Assembly (NCBI GenBank): GCA_000499405.2
Contig: HG738138.1
Coordinates: 12,401,208-12,465,207, forward strand
Length of the DNA stretch: 64,000 nucleotides
Direction: 5' to 3'
DNA from: Onchocerca volvulus
Lineage: Eukaryota > Nematoda > Chromadorea > Rhabditida > Onchocercidae
The position numbers were made by a program, and so were the translations under genes. The notes beneath the pieces were generated by a model. That model did not search any database and was not told the origin of the DNA. It was given only the letters and a program-made list of their open reading frames with translations. Of the stretch, positions 11,639 through 25,000 are shown one piece after another; positions within the stretch are counted from its first letter, which is position 1, and each line of letters begins with the position of its first letter.

Positions 11639-13841
11639 TTACTGTCTCCTGTAATGAACATAAGCTCGATTTGCTTCACACTGTTTGTGCAATTCCTGCT
11701 TTGCTTGCACCGTTAAACCTTCGTTTTTGTACGCGGCAAGTAATTCATCAGCTAGTATGTAGTGAAAATGAGTAGCACCATGAAAAGTCTTCTGACGGCA
11801 AATATCGCGCATTGTTTTCATTGCTCGGAATTCAGCATGATGCTCTGATATTGGACATGGTACCATATAAGTTTGTCCACCTAAGAAAAAAAGTTCTCAT
11901 AAGCAAAATCTAAGTTTGAAAAAATAATTCCTGGTTCAACCAAAAAAATTGTATGAGAATCATCTGACGCTAAATTTCAAGAATAAATCACTGTGTTAAC
12001 ACAAAAATCACTGCGTTAATACGCATTAAGTAGAATTCGGATGAAATAACAAGCCGCTGAGTGTATGTCACTTAAACAGAATGCTGACCAAAGTAAACAA
12101 CAGCAAATCTCGTAATTAATTATAATGATGTTTTCGCAACCATTTCAGGCAAAAATTTTCCAGGAAAAATCAAATATAATTTTATATGAAGAGTTCAGCT
12201 CACTATCCTGCACTGATAAATATTTACACATGATTCCTATTAAAAAAAAAAAAATTTGAATAAAAATAAACAAAAAGGCTTACCACGAATAAATGGACGT
12301 AGAATCATTATAGGACAGCAATTCTTAATAGCTTTTTCGGCAATTACTGCCGGATCAAGCTCTATTTTATTTTTCTCTTCATCACTAGCATTTCTCCATA
12401 AATTATACTGACGTCTTTTCATTATTTCTAGTGCTTCCAAAACAATTTTTCGCATCTTTTCTGCAATATAACAAGAAAGCAATATGAAAAATATATTCAT
12501 TCAGGTTCCACTTAATTCAAATAAATTATATCTAATAATTCTCAGGAGATAATACCATATCTCAAGATCTCATATCTTAAGATGAGATATGAAAAACATC
12601 TATGATTTAAGCATACTATCATACATTATTTTAATCATTCTGAAAGCAAGGATGTATGTGAAAAGTTTGGTGCATTGAGATTCAACAATATAAATCATGA
12701 GTTGCCTAGCCACTGAATAAAACAGAACACATACAGCGACTTTCTTATGGAACTATTATGATTTTGGAAATTATTGAACCCTGGAGATTGGTATACCTAT
12801 CCTATATTATAGAGGATAAAGAGACCTCATGCTGATACTAACTAAAGTATCAGCATCCAAGATAGATTCTACTCTGCCAAAAAGTCAAACATTAACGACT
12901 CGAACGATATTAACCAAATTCTAAGCAGTGGGTTTCAAAAGAATTCCACTCCTTATATTAAATTGGGAAATATAATGGGAGATAGAAGAATTCAATGGGA
13001 AATTTCAGATCGATATTGAGAATTTCTATTGATAAAATGAAAATTTTCGACTAACCTTTCATTCCACGTAGCATACATACATTAATCAACCTATCTATGA
13101 TGCTATTTCGATAAAATACTGGCGTCTGAGCGCTGGTCATTGCTTTTATGTAATAGTATCGGCGGTCATCATTTGAGTCGAGCGGTAGATTAAGCTGAAA
13201 ATAACCATGAAAGTTCTAAACCTTCTACTTTTCTATCTCACAAAGTTTAATTAAGAATAATATTTCATCTGAATAATGTAGGCTTAAGAAAGAAAAAAAA
13301 ACACGGAAATAATAAAAATCAAACAGCATCTTTTGATAAATTTGAAATGAATAAACAAGTTCAGCTATATCCACTTTTCTTCAAATGCTTTCACTTTGAC
13401 AGCGTGTAATAATAGATCACTTTTGAGAAAAATACAGCACCATGAGAGTTTATTTTACGTTTGCTGAGGAACAATATACTAATTTCATTGCAGCATTAAA
13501 ATATGACGTAAGATACTTGGCTCTTAGCTTGGGGATAACTATGGTACTCAGCAAAGCAAATAACCCAGTGGTGGCAATATAAAATTAATTGCCATATTAT
13601 CATGAGCATTCTACACTAACCAAATAATTTTAAGCTTTGATAGTTCGAAGAAATTATAACAAAGAATATGATTATCAATATCGTATATAATGGAAACAAC
13701 CTGCTCTAGATCTACAATTGGTTCACGAAATACTTTCGGATCGTATCTGGAACATATTGCGGCAGATCTGGAAAGCATCCGTCTAGATGTGATACTATGT
13801 AAATAAGTCCCATTTCTCAAGAATTTTACCAACAATTTCAT
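11639..13841 (-). CDS. mrps-7: Mitochondrial small-subunit ribosomal protein uS7m (MRPS7)
   Basis: Four minus-strand exons (13841-13701, 13194-13056, 12460-12284, 11880-11639) join in phase to 232 codons plus TAA, close to the ~240 residues of animal MRPS7. The first ~30 residues are basic with several Arg and Ser and no acidic residue, like a mitochondrial presequence. Then follows SRYDPKVFREPIVDLEQ, matching the mature start of MRPS7. The uS7 core follows: the helix with INVCMLRGMK, a helix around residues 97-118 with LEALEIMKRRQ, KNCCPIMILRPFIRGG, and the C-terminus ending EANRAYVHYRRQ, which parallels EANRA-AHYRWW in mammals. uS7m binds 12S rRNA in the head of the mitoribosomal small subunit near the E/P sites. 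A CTGCAG acceptor at 13843-13848 lies one base before the ATG. No paralogue or damage is seen. Confidence 0.95.
12829..12856. repeat. Perfect 11-bp hairpin in mrps-7 intron 2
   Basis: ATGCTGATACT at 12829-12839 is the exact reverse complement of 12846-12856, with a 6-base loop. It lies in the intron between mrps-7 exons 2 and 3. Function is unknown. Confidence 0.8.
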
Positions 13842-15516
13842 GCTGCAGTATGTATTAAATTAAAAACCCACATAACTGCATTAATAAGAATTTGAACATA
13901 CGTAAAACACGTCCCCTCCCTTCACCTATTTCACGAATTTTAGCAACTGAAACTTCAACTATTCGCCGACATTTAGTTTAATTCATAAAAGCACTGCACG
14001 TGGTAACCCCTCACGTTCCAACAGCTGCTGATTACGTACACATATTACGCCTCAACGACGTAGAACTGAGCATCAACAGGAACATCTCACGCACCACAAA
14101 AATTTTTCGCAAAAGCAAAACGGACCCACCATGCTATTTTTTCGAGAAACGATGCTTGCCACATTGAGCTGTCTTTTTCGTGTCATTCTCTTCCTCTCTC
14201 AATCACTGGTACGATATAAAATCGCTGTTATTTTATCGTTTTTATTAATCCCTTCAACGTTCTATTTCACTATATCAATCTCTTCGACAATAAAAAACAT
14301 TTCTGTTATTCTTTATCACTATCATTGCTATTTACATGATTATTGACAAATGTTCGCAGGCTTCTCATCATGTTATATTTGGAAATGCCATCGATTTCTG
14401 TATAACTTTTTCGAATTCCGCATATTATCTCATCTTTCCTAGATATTTCCTCATACCCTATTGTATTATCTATTTTATCGTAACCTCTGAAATAATGAAA
14501 AATGCAAAGTTCATTGTTATCATAAGATTGTCATCGTCGGGATTCTGAAGGGTTCAGGAATCTGAAATGTTAATATATGTCACATCTTCATATTCATTCA
14601 TTTCATGCATTCAAATTAGATTTGCTTCTTATCTTATTAAATTCCGAGGCGATTGAAATTATCTATTATAAAAGGATGGAAAATGAGATGACCAGGAATG
14701 ACCGGTCATTCAGTATTCCATATTTCTTGACACTTTGTCTAACTCTCCTGAAATATCCAAACGATGTTAGAGTTCAAATATTTCCGTTAATTTAATCGAT
14801 AAATGGCCTATCATTTGTTCGTTTATTAGGCCAAGCAGACGAATGATTTTTCGTTCCTTTTTCATGGCCATTATCTGATCATTCTTCGTCATTGCCGAAA
14901 TAATCTATTATTTGAAAAAATTTTTCAAATATTTAAACAATAATTTTCCCATAAGTTATTTGGATATAATTATGAAAATCATTGTTACAATCATATTACA
15001 GAATGATCCTTCTTATCAGATGATAATATTGTCTGGTAGTAACCAAAGCTTATTTTGGTATTCTTATCAAACGATAGCGTTATTCGATATTGTCAAAGGC
15101 CCATATTTGGATAATTAAGCAAATCTTTGCTATTATATCTTTACATTCAACAAGAATACAATGGTAAAAATTTACTTGCCTTTGAATGCAAATTTTTTTT
15201 TAAGTTAAGATTATTTTGGTGGAATTTCAAATTTTGAAATTCCTCTAATTTATTATTTGTTTTAACCTTTACACAAATAAACGATGAAGCATTTTTAACA
15301 CATGAATCAAATTTTTACCAATTTCTTGAACTAAACGGAATGTTGATATTTTGGATGTTCATTATTCAATAATATTTAGAAACGGAAAATTCTTTTCTCC
15401 AAAGGTTGCATTTCTTTTTTAGTATACTCCAATTTAAGAACAGTCTCGAGATTCTTTATTCAGTAATTCTAGGAAGCTTAATTTGGTCTCCAATTTTTCA
15501 AAATTCATTTCGAACC
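13842..15516. other. Upstream region of mrps-7 and AT-rich spacer
   Basis: The first ~280 bp are clearly less AT-rich than the surroundings and include a CACGTG E-box-like word near 14000, so this is a reasonable place for the mrps-7 promoter. Beyond about 14150 the sequence returns to AT-rich spacer. Open frames of 68-72 codons there (14131-15118) have no family resemblance, no consistent splice sites and biased AT codons. I do not call them genes. Confidence 0.5.
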
Positions 15517-15892
15517 TGAACAAAAAAATTGTTTTTGACAAAAAATAGAAAATTTCTTTTAGAGTTTTATTGCTCTTTCTTCTAGCAAAGGTTTCCATAT
15601 ACTGTGGAAAATACGAAAGTTTTAATGAAAAACTTTTAAAATACGTTCAAAAAACTAAATGCAATTATTAAGCTTTTTAATTAAAGAAGGAGGAAAGGAA
15701 AAGTATGTTTTACACTGGCATTTCGCGTAAAGTTGGATAAAAATTTTTTGACGGGAAAGAATTCCCAAAAGTTTTGCATCTAGATTTTTATATTTTACAC
15801 TGCACTGCATGGAAACCTTTTCTAGAAGAAAAGACAGGAAAATTCTAGAAGGAATTTTCTATTTTTTGTCTAAAGCAATTTGTTTGTTTATT
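15517..15892. mobile_element. Foldback / MITE-like inverted-repeat element
   Basis: The left arm at about 15517-15640 and right arm at about 15767-15892 are inverted copies of each other over roughly 120 bp, with about 75-80% identity by eye. Shared blocks in the same order include GACAAAAAATAGAAAATT, TTCTTCTAG followed by AAAGGTTTCCAT, and AAAACTTTT. The ~125-bp centre has no open frame of note. This is the structure of a small non-autonomous foldback element. Clear target-site duplications were not found, and there is no transposase. Confidence 0.7.
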
Positions 15893-18800
15893 TGCTCACT
15901 GTTATTCCTTCTTTTCTTAGTAGAAATGTGACGAAATAAAAAAAAAAAAAAAAAGAAAAACCCAGTGATATGATATTTTCTCAAGCGTAAAATATTGGAA
16001 GCTAAAAATTCTTTTCATCAAATCAGTGGTCATTAAGCAATTACTCATTTTAGGAATTCTTTTTTTTTACTTGTTTATTGAAAAAATGAAAATAGTTGAC
16101 CTTTTTATAGGAAGATGGAAACAGAAATGATAAAACTGTTTAAAGCAACGGTTGCGACATTTTTTACACGACTGAAAAGATATAATTGATGTTCAATTGC
16201 TACGAAAGTCAATTTTTGATATTTTTTTTCCGTAAATTTATTTGTCCTTCATCCATTTGTTTGTATTGAAATATCATTTATGTTATTGATAATATCGAAA
16301 TTGTTCAGTTGAAATATGGTTATTAATTTTGTTGCTTAATTCGATCTCAGTCTATGCACAATTCCTTTTTGTTTGAAGTTATATGTTCCTTGACTTTCGT
16401 TTATCTATAATAGGTTAATCGTTTCTGATTACTATTTGATCAATCTGTAGTTAATATCACGTAACATACTAGCTTCCAACGATAGGATATTGTTTGAAAA
16501 GGAATGATAAATGGTACCATAGCTTTTTCGAATAAAATTCCGAAAAATGTGGAAAAAATGAGCAGTTTAGCAGAAATTATTCATTCCAAATATATTTTAA
16601 ACTTGCAGTGAAAAATTGCGAAACGTTTTCAGATTTCAAACACTGCACATCACATGGCAGCATTTTTGTCTGCATGCGCAAAAATTAATTTCATTTCTGA
16701 TCCGTTAACATTTCGTACAATTTCGCGGTGTGAAGTAACATGAATATTACAACTGCTATTTACCTAGTGTTACCGAATTAAAAATGATTTCTGGAGCTTC
16801 TGGTGGATGCTGAAAAAAAAAAAAAGGAAAAAAAACATAATCATACAGAAAATTTTCCCGTATTCAAGACTATTGCAATAGTTCTAGCACTCACAATAAA
16901 TGGATAAAATTTCAAGAGATATAATAAAATCTTAAATACATATTTTCAAATTTCTAACTTGGAAGATACCGAAATTTTCCAGCCACAAATTATCCGATAA
17001 ATTATAATTAATCAATCAGAAATAGTAGGGCATGATAAATAGATAAATAGTAGCAACGATAAACTTTACGGTAAATGGAAAAAAAAAACTATAAGAAAAA
17101 AGAAAAAGAAATTTAAGGAATCAAAAATTTTCTTGTATTCCTAATACCATCAGTGATTTCAGTAAGACATTAATTACTTCAAACATCAATCATATCAAAT
17201 TCTTTTCTGTTCATTTCTTCCCTTTTTTTTTTGCTCCTACTGTAGCATTTCATCTAATCATTATAATAATTAATTATTTAACTTACAAAGAATAGGTAAA
17301 CAACTGATTGATGTTGAATATTTAGAAAGTGACAAGAAAGCAATTTCAGAATCATTGATAAAAAGTTTACAATGGATAAAATTCGTTAAATCATATAGAG
17401 ATCGTTTAATGTTATTTCTCGCTGATAAACTTGCTCCAAAGATTAAATGAAGCTTATTTATCCTTAGCTTAATTTCTATTATTCTTATGATTATTTTAAT
17501 GTTATCATCAAGAGCAATCATTGTTTTTTCTCCAATCAAATAATCAGTAATTTGTCTTCAGCTGAACATAATCTTGTCTTATCAAATTTGTGGTAAAATA
17601 TCTTGTTAGAAAAGGTTTGAAATAAATCTAAGATACATATAGTCTATCTAAATGTCTTGACAAATTATTCTGCCATTCTCATTATCTTCAGTTTAAATCT
17701 GAAAAAAAGAAGAAACGTTCAAAAACTTTATTACCTTACCTGCCTTCCTGAAATATTAGACCTAATTATGGAGCACGAGCCAAAAAATTATGTAATATTA
17801 ATTACCAAAAAATTATGAAATACTAATTATGGAATACGAGAGTTGATTGGCTATAAGATAAAATATCATTGAATCTGTAAGTCGGAAGATACATAATCAC
17901 GATGGTATTCGATTGATGTTCGATTATTTTGTTTTTTTTTTTTTTTTAAATGAAGCGAAATATTTGCGCTCTAAATGGAACTGCATTTGTCAGACTGCCC
18001 CATTAAACTCGTTCTATGGGCAACATTTTCGATATAATCGATTTTCTCCCGAGTTAAAATTTAAAATTTTTGAGTAAAAAGTGTAGTTGAAAGATGCAGT
18101 TACAGTTACGCAACATTTATTGGTATTAAATATTAAAAACAATATGCGCATTATCTATGCAACATATGCATGCATATATACATTGTTCCGTTCTTGCATT
18201 TTCTATTTCAAAGTTTTCTCTTCCAAATTATCTGATGCAAAATTGTCATTTGTCGTGCATTGCCCGGGGCGCAACTGTTATAAAAATTTAATCAATAATA
18301 CTATCTCTCGTCATCTGTACTTTTTTGGAGACTGTAGGAGACGGACAATGTTTTGTCGCATATACTTCCCATACTTTTTATCGCGGTTTTTTCTTTTTAA
18401 AAATTCCTTCACTTTTAATTTTACATCTTCCTAATGATTGGAAATGAGAAAACTGTTCTTCCTTATAGAATGAAATTCATGAATTGTTGACCTTTTTTTT
18501 ATTTTCTTCGAGATATCCCTTTTATCTGTTACTTTTTATAAGCCCATTTTTTCAGTTCTAATGAACAATTAAATTATTATATTATTCTTAAGATTAAAGT
18601 TAAGATTCAAATTTTTCAAGTAGAAGATATAATTGAAGGATTGTTAAGATTAAACATACTAAATTGTTGTGTGAATTAATATTAATATATTGATAATCAG
18701 TTCAATATTTCATCGTTAACAGTTTCGTAATTCAAAATTTACCATCATTCGAAATTTCAACAGATTTCCAGAAATTAAAGTTGTATTACCATTCGGGAAA

Positions 18801-19412
18801 TATGCAAACGAGTAATGCATCAGGGAAATTAGGAAAAATTGCCAACGAATTTTTTCTATTGGTCAGAAAATGCATTCAAAACTATTATAAGCCGGATATC
18901 AATGAGGTTCCTTTTTTTTGCTTTTAATTTCATCCAGTGTTTTTACTTTTTATTCTTTTTCATTTTTCGAAACTTTTCTTATTTAAAACTTCATTTTTTC
19001 ATTTCAGTATTATTGCTCACATTTGTTTAATCTATTCTCTTCTTCTTCATTGTGTACTTTCTTGATTTCCTTATATATTTATGTGTTTCAAGCTTCTGTG
19101 AAGATGCAAAGTATAGTTCAACGACTGGACTGTTAAATTGTAAATTGAAAAGTGATAATTGTAAATTCATAAATTATTACGATTAATCAATGTTTTCCCC
19201 CAAATTAACAATCGAAAAATTCTGCAATATCTGTTAATATTGATTAGGTAATTACTTACATGATTCTAAAACCAAATTTTTTTTCGGGATTTTGCAATTC
19301 TATAAAAGGAGATGAACATGAATGATTAGCAATAATCACTTTTTCTGCTTTAAATATTTATCAAATTATTATAAAACTTCATTTCATAATTTGAATCAAA
19401 ATTATCTTACAG
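15893..19412. other. Spacer with possible fragments of an unidentified minus-strand gene
   Basis: Most of this stretch is AT-rich. Four minus-strand segments look slightly coding-like but could not be joined: about 16735-16650; 16809-16764, which has good CAG and GT borders and reads HPPEAPEIIFNSVTL; 17539-17285, an 85-codon frame ending at a GTAAGTT donor; and about 18060-17970. No catalytic cysteinyl-tRNA synthetase exons (HIGH- or KMSKS-type motifs) were found on the plus strand, although the gene at 19413 would need them. A short direct repeat with AATTATG and AATTACC words lies at 17765-17835. Confidence 0.4.
16764..16809 (-). pseudogene. Isolated exon-like segment, identity uncertain
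   Basis: A 46-bp minus-strand segment is flanked by a T-rich CAG acceptor (16810-16812) and a GTAAATAG donor. Only phase 0 is open. It encodes HPPEAPEIIFNSVTL, reminiscent of the Tyr/His-Pro-x-x-Pro-x-hydrophobic-Phe turn of UEV/RWD-type ubiquitin-conjugating folds. No neighbouring exon in matching phase was found, so this may be a relic or chance. Confidence 0.2.
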
Positions 19413-22035
19413 GGTTATCAAAAATATGACAAAAGGGAACTACAATTAATGGATGAATTTTTCAAAATAAAATCGGATGTAAATGCAACATTGCTGTGTA
19501 ATACTATTGATATGAAATTTATTGGTAAAAAAATGTGTCAAATAATTGACCTTGGAGAAAAGTATATTAATGAAATGGTAGGCAGTTATTTGTTCCATAT
19601 AAATTTTTCAAGTTTTGTAAAAACTCGGACAATGCGAATCAGCTGCTTAAGTTTGATTTATTTAGATTCAAATCCTGAAAACTCCCATAACTTAGTATAT
19701 CCTGCTTCAGAGTTTAGACTTTTTTAACGATGGATACCCTCAGAATTTTCAGTCAGAAAAATTTCAATTAATGCTTTCAACTATGATTACGGTTGCCATC
19801 GCTATATGATTGTACATCGAAAACAGATAAGCAGTGTGAATTCAAATGGTCATTTAAAACGAGCGAATCCAGATTATTGCTTTGATTTACTAATCTTTCA
19901 GGAAGAAGAAAATGAAATTCCAAACTGTTTATTGCTGCGAAATATCGCTGCCTATATAATTTCATTACTAAATACTGCACCCAAGGATACCGATAATGTT
20001 TTTCCTGTTGATTTTAGGTTTGTTAATTTTTGCACATAATGTATATTTGTTAAAATTTTTTTTCTTGGAATGATGCTTTCTTTTTTTTGGAATAATTTGC
20101 GCAATTTTAAGTTTGATTTTCAATAGTATTCAAAAAAGAATAAAACTGCAATTTTTAAGGCATGTTATTTAATGAATATAAAAATTATCATTATGATAAA
20201 TTTGGCTCATCAGATTTTCTATCTTATCATTTCTTAAGTGTAGGTAGCATTAGTCAGCTGATGCTGATCCACTGATGGTAATCTGCTATCTCTTCCAGTG
20301 GGGCAGTAGGTTGTGGTACTTCATCAAATACTTTCCCCTGTGAACTTATCATGCCTTACGTCAGCGCACTAACTGTCTTCCGTGAAACTATTTCGGAATT
20401 GGCTCAGCAACGTAATGTTAACGATATCATTAAGGTGATTATATTGAAATTTTAATCAATAAATGAAGTTTTCACATAAATTATCGATATTAAAGAGCGG
20501 CATAAAATCAATGAAAATTAATTATGATTTGATCTTCTTCAGGTACAAATAAATTTCAGCAAATTTAACGTTAAATTTAAGTGAACAATAATAGAATTCA
20601 GATGTGGCATGCAAAGAAGGCACAGTTTGTGGAAGGTTAGCGAAAGTGTGAAAAAAAAAAAGCTATGAAATTGATAGAAAATGAAGAATAATTTAAATAG
20701 AATTTAAGATGGTAAAAAAAATGTTCAGAATTCTCAGTGCTCTTGCAACTGCAACTTCTTTTCTAGCATGATAAATTGCTTTTGAAATTATAACTTCTTT
20801 TCTAACATGGGGAAAAAAGGACTGAATTAAATTTAGTTCTTTTTTTCCTTTTTTTTTTTTTCCAATTTCGATTATTTTTCATGAATTGCAACTTTTCTAA
20901 TATGACAAATTCACTCTTTTTTTTTTCAATTTCAATGCTTCTGTTCTTTTGTAACATCATAAATTCAAACTTATCAAAAACTGAATTGCCTATTTTTGTG
21001 CTGAAACTTCGCTTCCTGTGACACTTGACAGGATGAATGATAAAATATTAAAATTGATTAAATTAAATTTAGCAGCTTTCCATCAATGCATCGAAGAGAG
21101 AAGATTTGTTAGAAGGGAGGGAGGGGAAAAAAAAACGATATATTTTTTAAATGGATTAATATCAGGAAAGATTGTTCTGTCCATTTATCTAATATCATGT
21201 GTTGGGCAAAGGATTTGCTCATTTGGCTTGTAGTTTGGAGTGGATCTTCTTAATGCTATCACTTCGCCAAGTCTACAACGATCTTTATTGGTCTCATACG
21301 ATATAGTAAAGAGAATAACCTTATACAATGTTATCATTCCATATCATATTCGACAAATTTCAACCGTTTACTGCGAAAAAATTGCACTTCCTAAAGGAGT
21401 AGTTGCAGTACTTCAAAATTTCTCATACTACATCATTGTCCACTCCTAAATTCAACGTTTGCTAAATTATTTTTCCAAAATTTTTATGCTTTGAACTTCG
21501 AATGTTAATTCATACAGGGAATTTAATGACTTAATTGCTAAATCTAATTTTTTTTTTTTTTCACAAGTGATGAGATGTGATTATATTATGCAAATCCAAT
21601 TTTCTGTGAAGTTGAAATTGATAACACTTTGAGAATTTATTCTTCTAATTGAATCATCTTTAGCTTTATACAGTTCACAATCCTGCAAAATTTATACGCT
21701 GTTTATTTCATAACTCAATTTACAGGAATGTGATCGCATACGTGATGAAGTACTTCCGGAACTGGGTATTATTCTGAATGAGGCGAATCCTGAAAAACCG
21801 GTGCTAATTGGTGCTAATGCATTGAGACAATGGAATATGCCTAATGAAGATATCACGAATGAGGTATTTATGTGTATATTATGTTTTTTCTTTTTTCCAT
21901 CAAATTTCTATTCTAAATGCATGCTAATTTAATGTATTAGAGAAATTTAAATCTAAATTATAATTTCAATAAAATTTTTATTGAAAAAACTAATTTTCAT
22001 ATTTTTAGCACGCATATATCCGTCAGCTACAGTGA
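19413..22035 (+). CDS. Cysteinyl-tRNA synthetase C-terminal domain only (5' part absent)
   Basis: Five exons (19413-19577, 19902-20017, 20299-20434, 21726-21863, 22009-22035) join in perfect phase to 193 codons plus TGA. The product matches the C-terminal helical domain of eukaryotic CysRS: an opening stretch like the ELNxxFYxAKxxVxxALCDNxDT region, then LLRNIAAYIISLL (human LLQSIACYLTHML), IMPYVSALTVFRETISELA (human VMPYLQVLSEFREGVRKIA) and DRIRDEVLPELGI (human DALRDNILPELGV). The Rossmann catalytic core with its HIGH and KMSKS motifs, the zinc site and the lysine-rich C-terminal extension of cytosolic CysRS are not seen. The first exon has a good TTACAG acceptor at 19407-19412 and an internal ATG at 19449, so a trans-spliced ~181-residue protein is possible. 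Alternatives are a partial duplication, a misassembly or unrecognised upstream exons. Intact frames and splice sites argue against old decay. Confidence 0.8.
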
Positions 22036-25000
22036 CATTAAAAACAAATCTCCTCTCAAGAAAAAAAAAAAACATTTTGTATATCAATATTAAATGATTA
22101 TGCCAGCTTTAATTGATAACAACAATTAATTAGATTTGATTTAATAAAAGCAATTTGACTACTTTTCGTACTTTTATTAGTCTATCTCATTTTTAAATTA
22201 TACCGATTTTTCCTGATAAGCTCCAAAGCAAACTCAAAATATTTAATTTTAATTTAATATAAAATAATGTTTTAGCAATGAGAAAGAGAGAGAATATTTC
22301 AAATGAAAAATTCCAAAATTGGTTTTATTTGCTGTTGTTATTCTAAAATACCTTAAAAAACATTACTTTACTTCGTTATATCTGTAAAATTTTCATAACT
22401 TTATCTTTAGCATTTCGTTTGTATTTTTGAAAATGTTTAATTCATTTTATTTCAAAAGATAGGACAATTACATAAATCGTCAGCGTTGGCAAATTGAAGA
22501 AAGCATAATGCGATAAAATCGATCAGGAATATTTCCATGCTTGGAAATTTTAAAAAAAGTTATTGAGAAGCAAGTGATGGATGAATATTTATGCACTGGA
22601 TAGATTTCTTTTAAAATTCTATTATCATTTATATAATGGGATAATTATTTCGAATTTGAATTAAAATGAGGTATGCATTATCAAGAAAAAAAACTTTCCT
22701 TTTTCATTCAATAATTTTTTTTTTATTTATTCTGTTTAATTGTGAATATGCCATGAAAAAAAAAAGAGGAAAAGAAAGAAAAAAGAAAGTTATGTTAGTT
22801 TAATGTATTTTATAAATCTGTAAGTATTGATTTTTGTGAGCAATAAGGGACGAAATTTTGCTTATTAGCATAGCAGAAAAGGGTTATTGATGATAATACA
22901 AGTTAGACTGATTTAATGTGCCAACAAAACTTGAAAATTTTTTGAAGTTTCAAAATCTAAGAGAGAATATTTTACCTGCTTGTACTACGTTAAAATTTGA
23001 TCACATTTTTTCAATGAGACATAGAATTGGACAGTTTCTGCTATGCTGTTAAACAAAATGGATTTATCAGTTTTAAATTCTGATAATTATGTTAAAATTC
23101 CATTGTTTATTACGAGATGGCAATTTCAATGAAGCAAGTTTTAGCAGCCTGGTTTGCTTTTTTTTTTAAATTAACAAATTAGAATTAGCGTAAAGCGGGA
23201 TGAATGGAATTTTTCAGTAACGAATGTTTATCAAACTAGGAAAAAAATGTGCAACACAAGTTTTTTGTGTAAATGCAGAAACGGATCTTTTGTTAATCTT
23301 TGACCTCCGATAAAACCTTATTGCAACTCGATCAGACTAATAAACTGTGCTAATTTATTAATTCCATTAATCATTGTTTTTATCTAGTAGGATTGACTTA
23401 CGAAACAAAATTTGTCGTAAATAAAGCCTCATTCTTCAAGGATTTACTTGAATATAGGCATTTGCCTATATTTATTCTAGGACGCTTAATTCTCACATAT
23501 GTATCAGTAAATGTGCTTATTTTGTATCTTTGATAGCATATATGATACTTAATAAAGAATTCAGCTTGAAACTAAGTTGAAATCTATGTCGATAAATTCA
23601 TTTTGTACATAAATTCATACACGTAAATAGATTAGATGTTGAGCGTGAATGGCAGATTCAGAATGGCGCTTTTTAAAACTGAATCGATAAATTGGTAGAA
23701 GTGCAAAAAAATTCATCATCTCAAGCATAATTTATTACAATATGTTTAAGAGAAAATATCATGCGAAAAGGACATTTGAACGAATTTTGATAAGCTAATT
23801 ACTATCATAAAAAGTATGAAAAATGAAAGAAACAAAGCAAAGAGACATCCATCAGAATATGCTCCAAATAATTTCAAGCCAACTTAAGACAGAAATTTTA
23901 TCTAACGGCTTTTAAAACCGATCCATCAAGCTATTTCGACAATAAAAAAGAAATAAAATACAGATAGCTTCAGGAATGGAATTAAAATAAAACAAGCCAA
24001 AATATTTCATTATTTAATTCGTTTCCATGTTATTGATTTCAAATAATTCATATTCCTAAGAACTTTATGTCATAAGGATATAGTTATATTCGCTTCGTAA
24101 CATTTTTATGACTATGCAAAAATAATTAAATTACTTCTGAATAAGGAATAATAACAATATTGACACTTGCACGAATTGCAAATTATACAGGGTGGTGAAA
24201 ATTGGGATGATGTTATCATGATCAGGAAATGATAACTAGTTGATAATAACACGACATCATGATTACTTATATTAAAAAATCGATATTGCCATACTTCATC
24301 ATTTGCTAAATGTAACAATGTTCTTGCTTTAAAAATGAGATACTCTTCAGAGTAAAACAAATAAGTCAGTCAATATTTTATATCAAAAAAGAAAAAAAAA
24401 TGTGGCAAAAATTGTTGTATAACTTTTAATCAATATTGGATTGTTTTACCAAGTAAAATAAAACTACAATATACGTCGTTGAGAAACACGTTTGTTTTAA
24501 ATTTGAACTTTTTGTTACCTTAATTTCAAATCAGGAAGTTTACTGAAATCGAATTTCTTTTTCCAAGATAGATATATCATTTTTGCATACTCTGTATAAT
24601 TTTATGTTATTAAAGGGGAAAAAAAAAAACAAATTAAGCTTATTTCATGTCGTTTCAAAATGAAAAATTTTATTCAGCAGAAAGAATCTGGTACCACCAT
24701 AAATAATTTTGATCATTATTATCAATAATGAAAATCAATTGTACAGGAATGCAACGTTTGGTTATTGGAAAAATTGATTAATCCCAAAATAAAGTTTTCA
24801 GTAAATATCATCTAAATTTCAGTCAGTAACAAATATATCCAAATTATTTCTATTTATATGAAAAAATAAGTTAAAATAATGTAAAAAGGAGGAAATTTTA
24901 AGACAAAATTATGAATTAAAATTTACTTCGAACTGCTCCAAATTAAACCAAAAAAGTTTTTTGAGAAAGAATTTATCCCTTAACGTTCCCAACAATTTTG

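Noticed and set aside
18087..18434. 115-codon plus-strand frame upstream of the CysRS-like gene
   Set aside because: No family resemblance, no fit to CysRS motifs, and no donor that joins it in phase to 19413. Kept as spacer, although its GC content is slightly higher than its surroundings.
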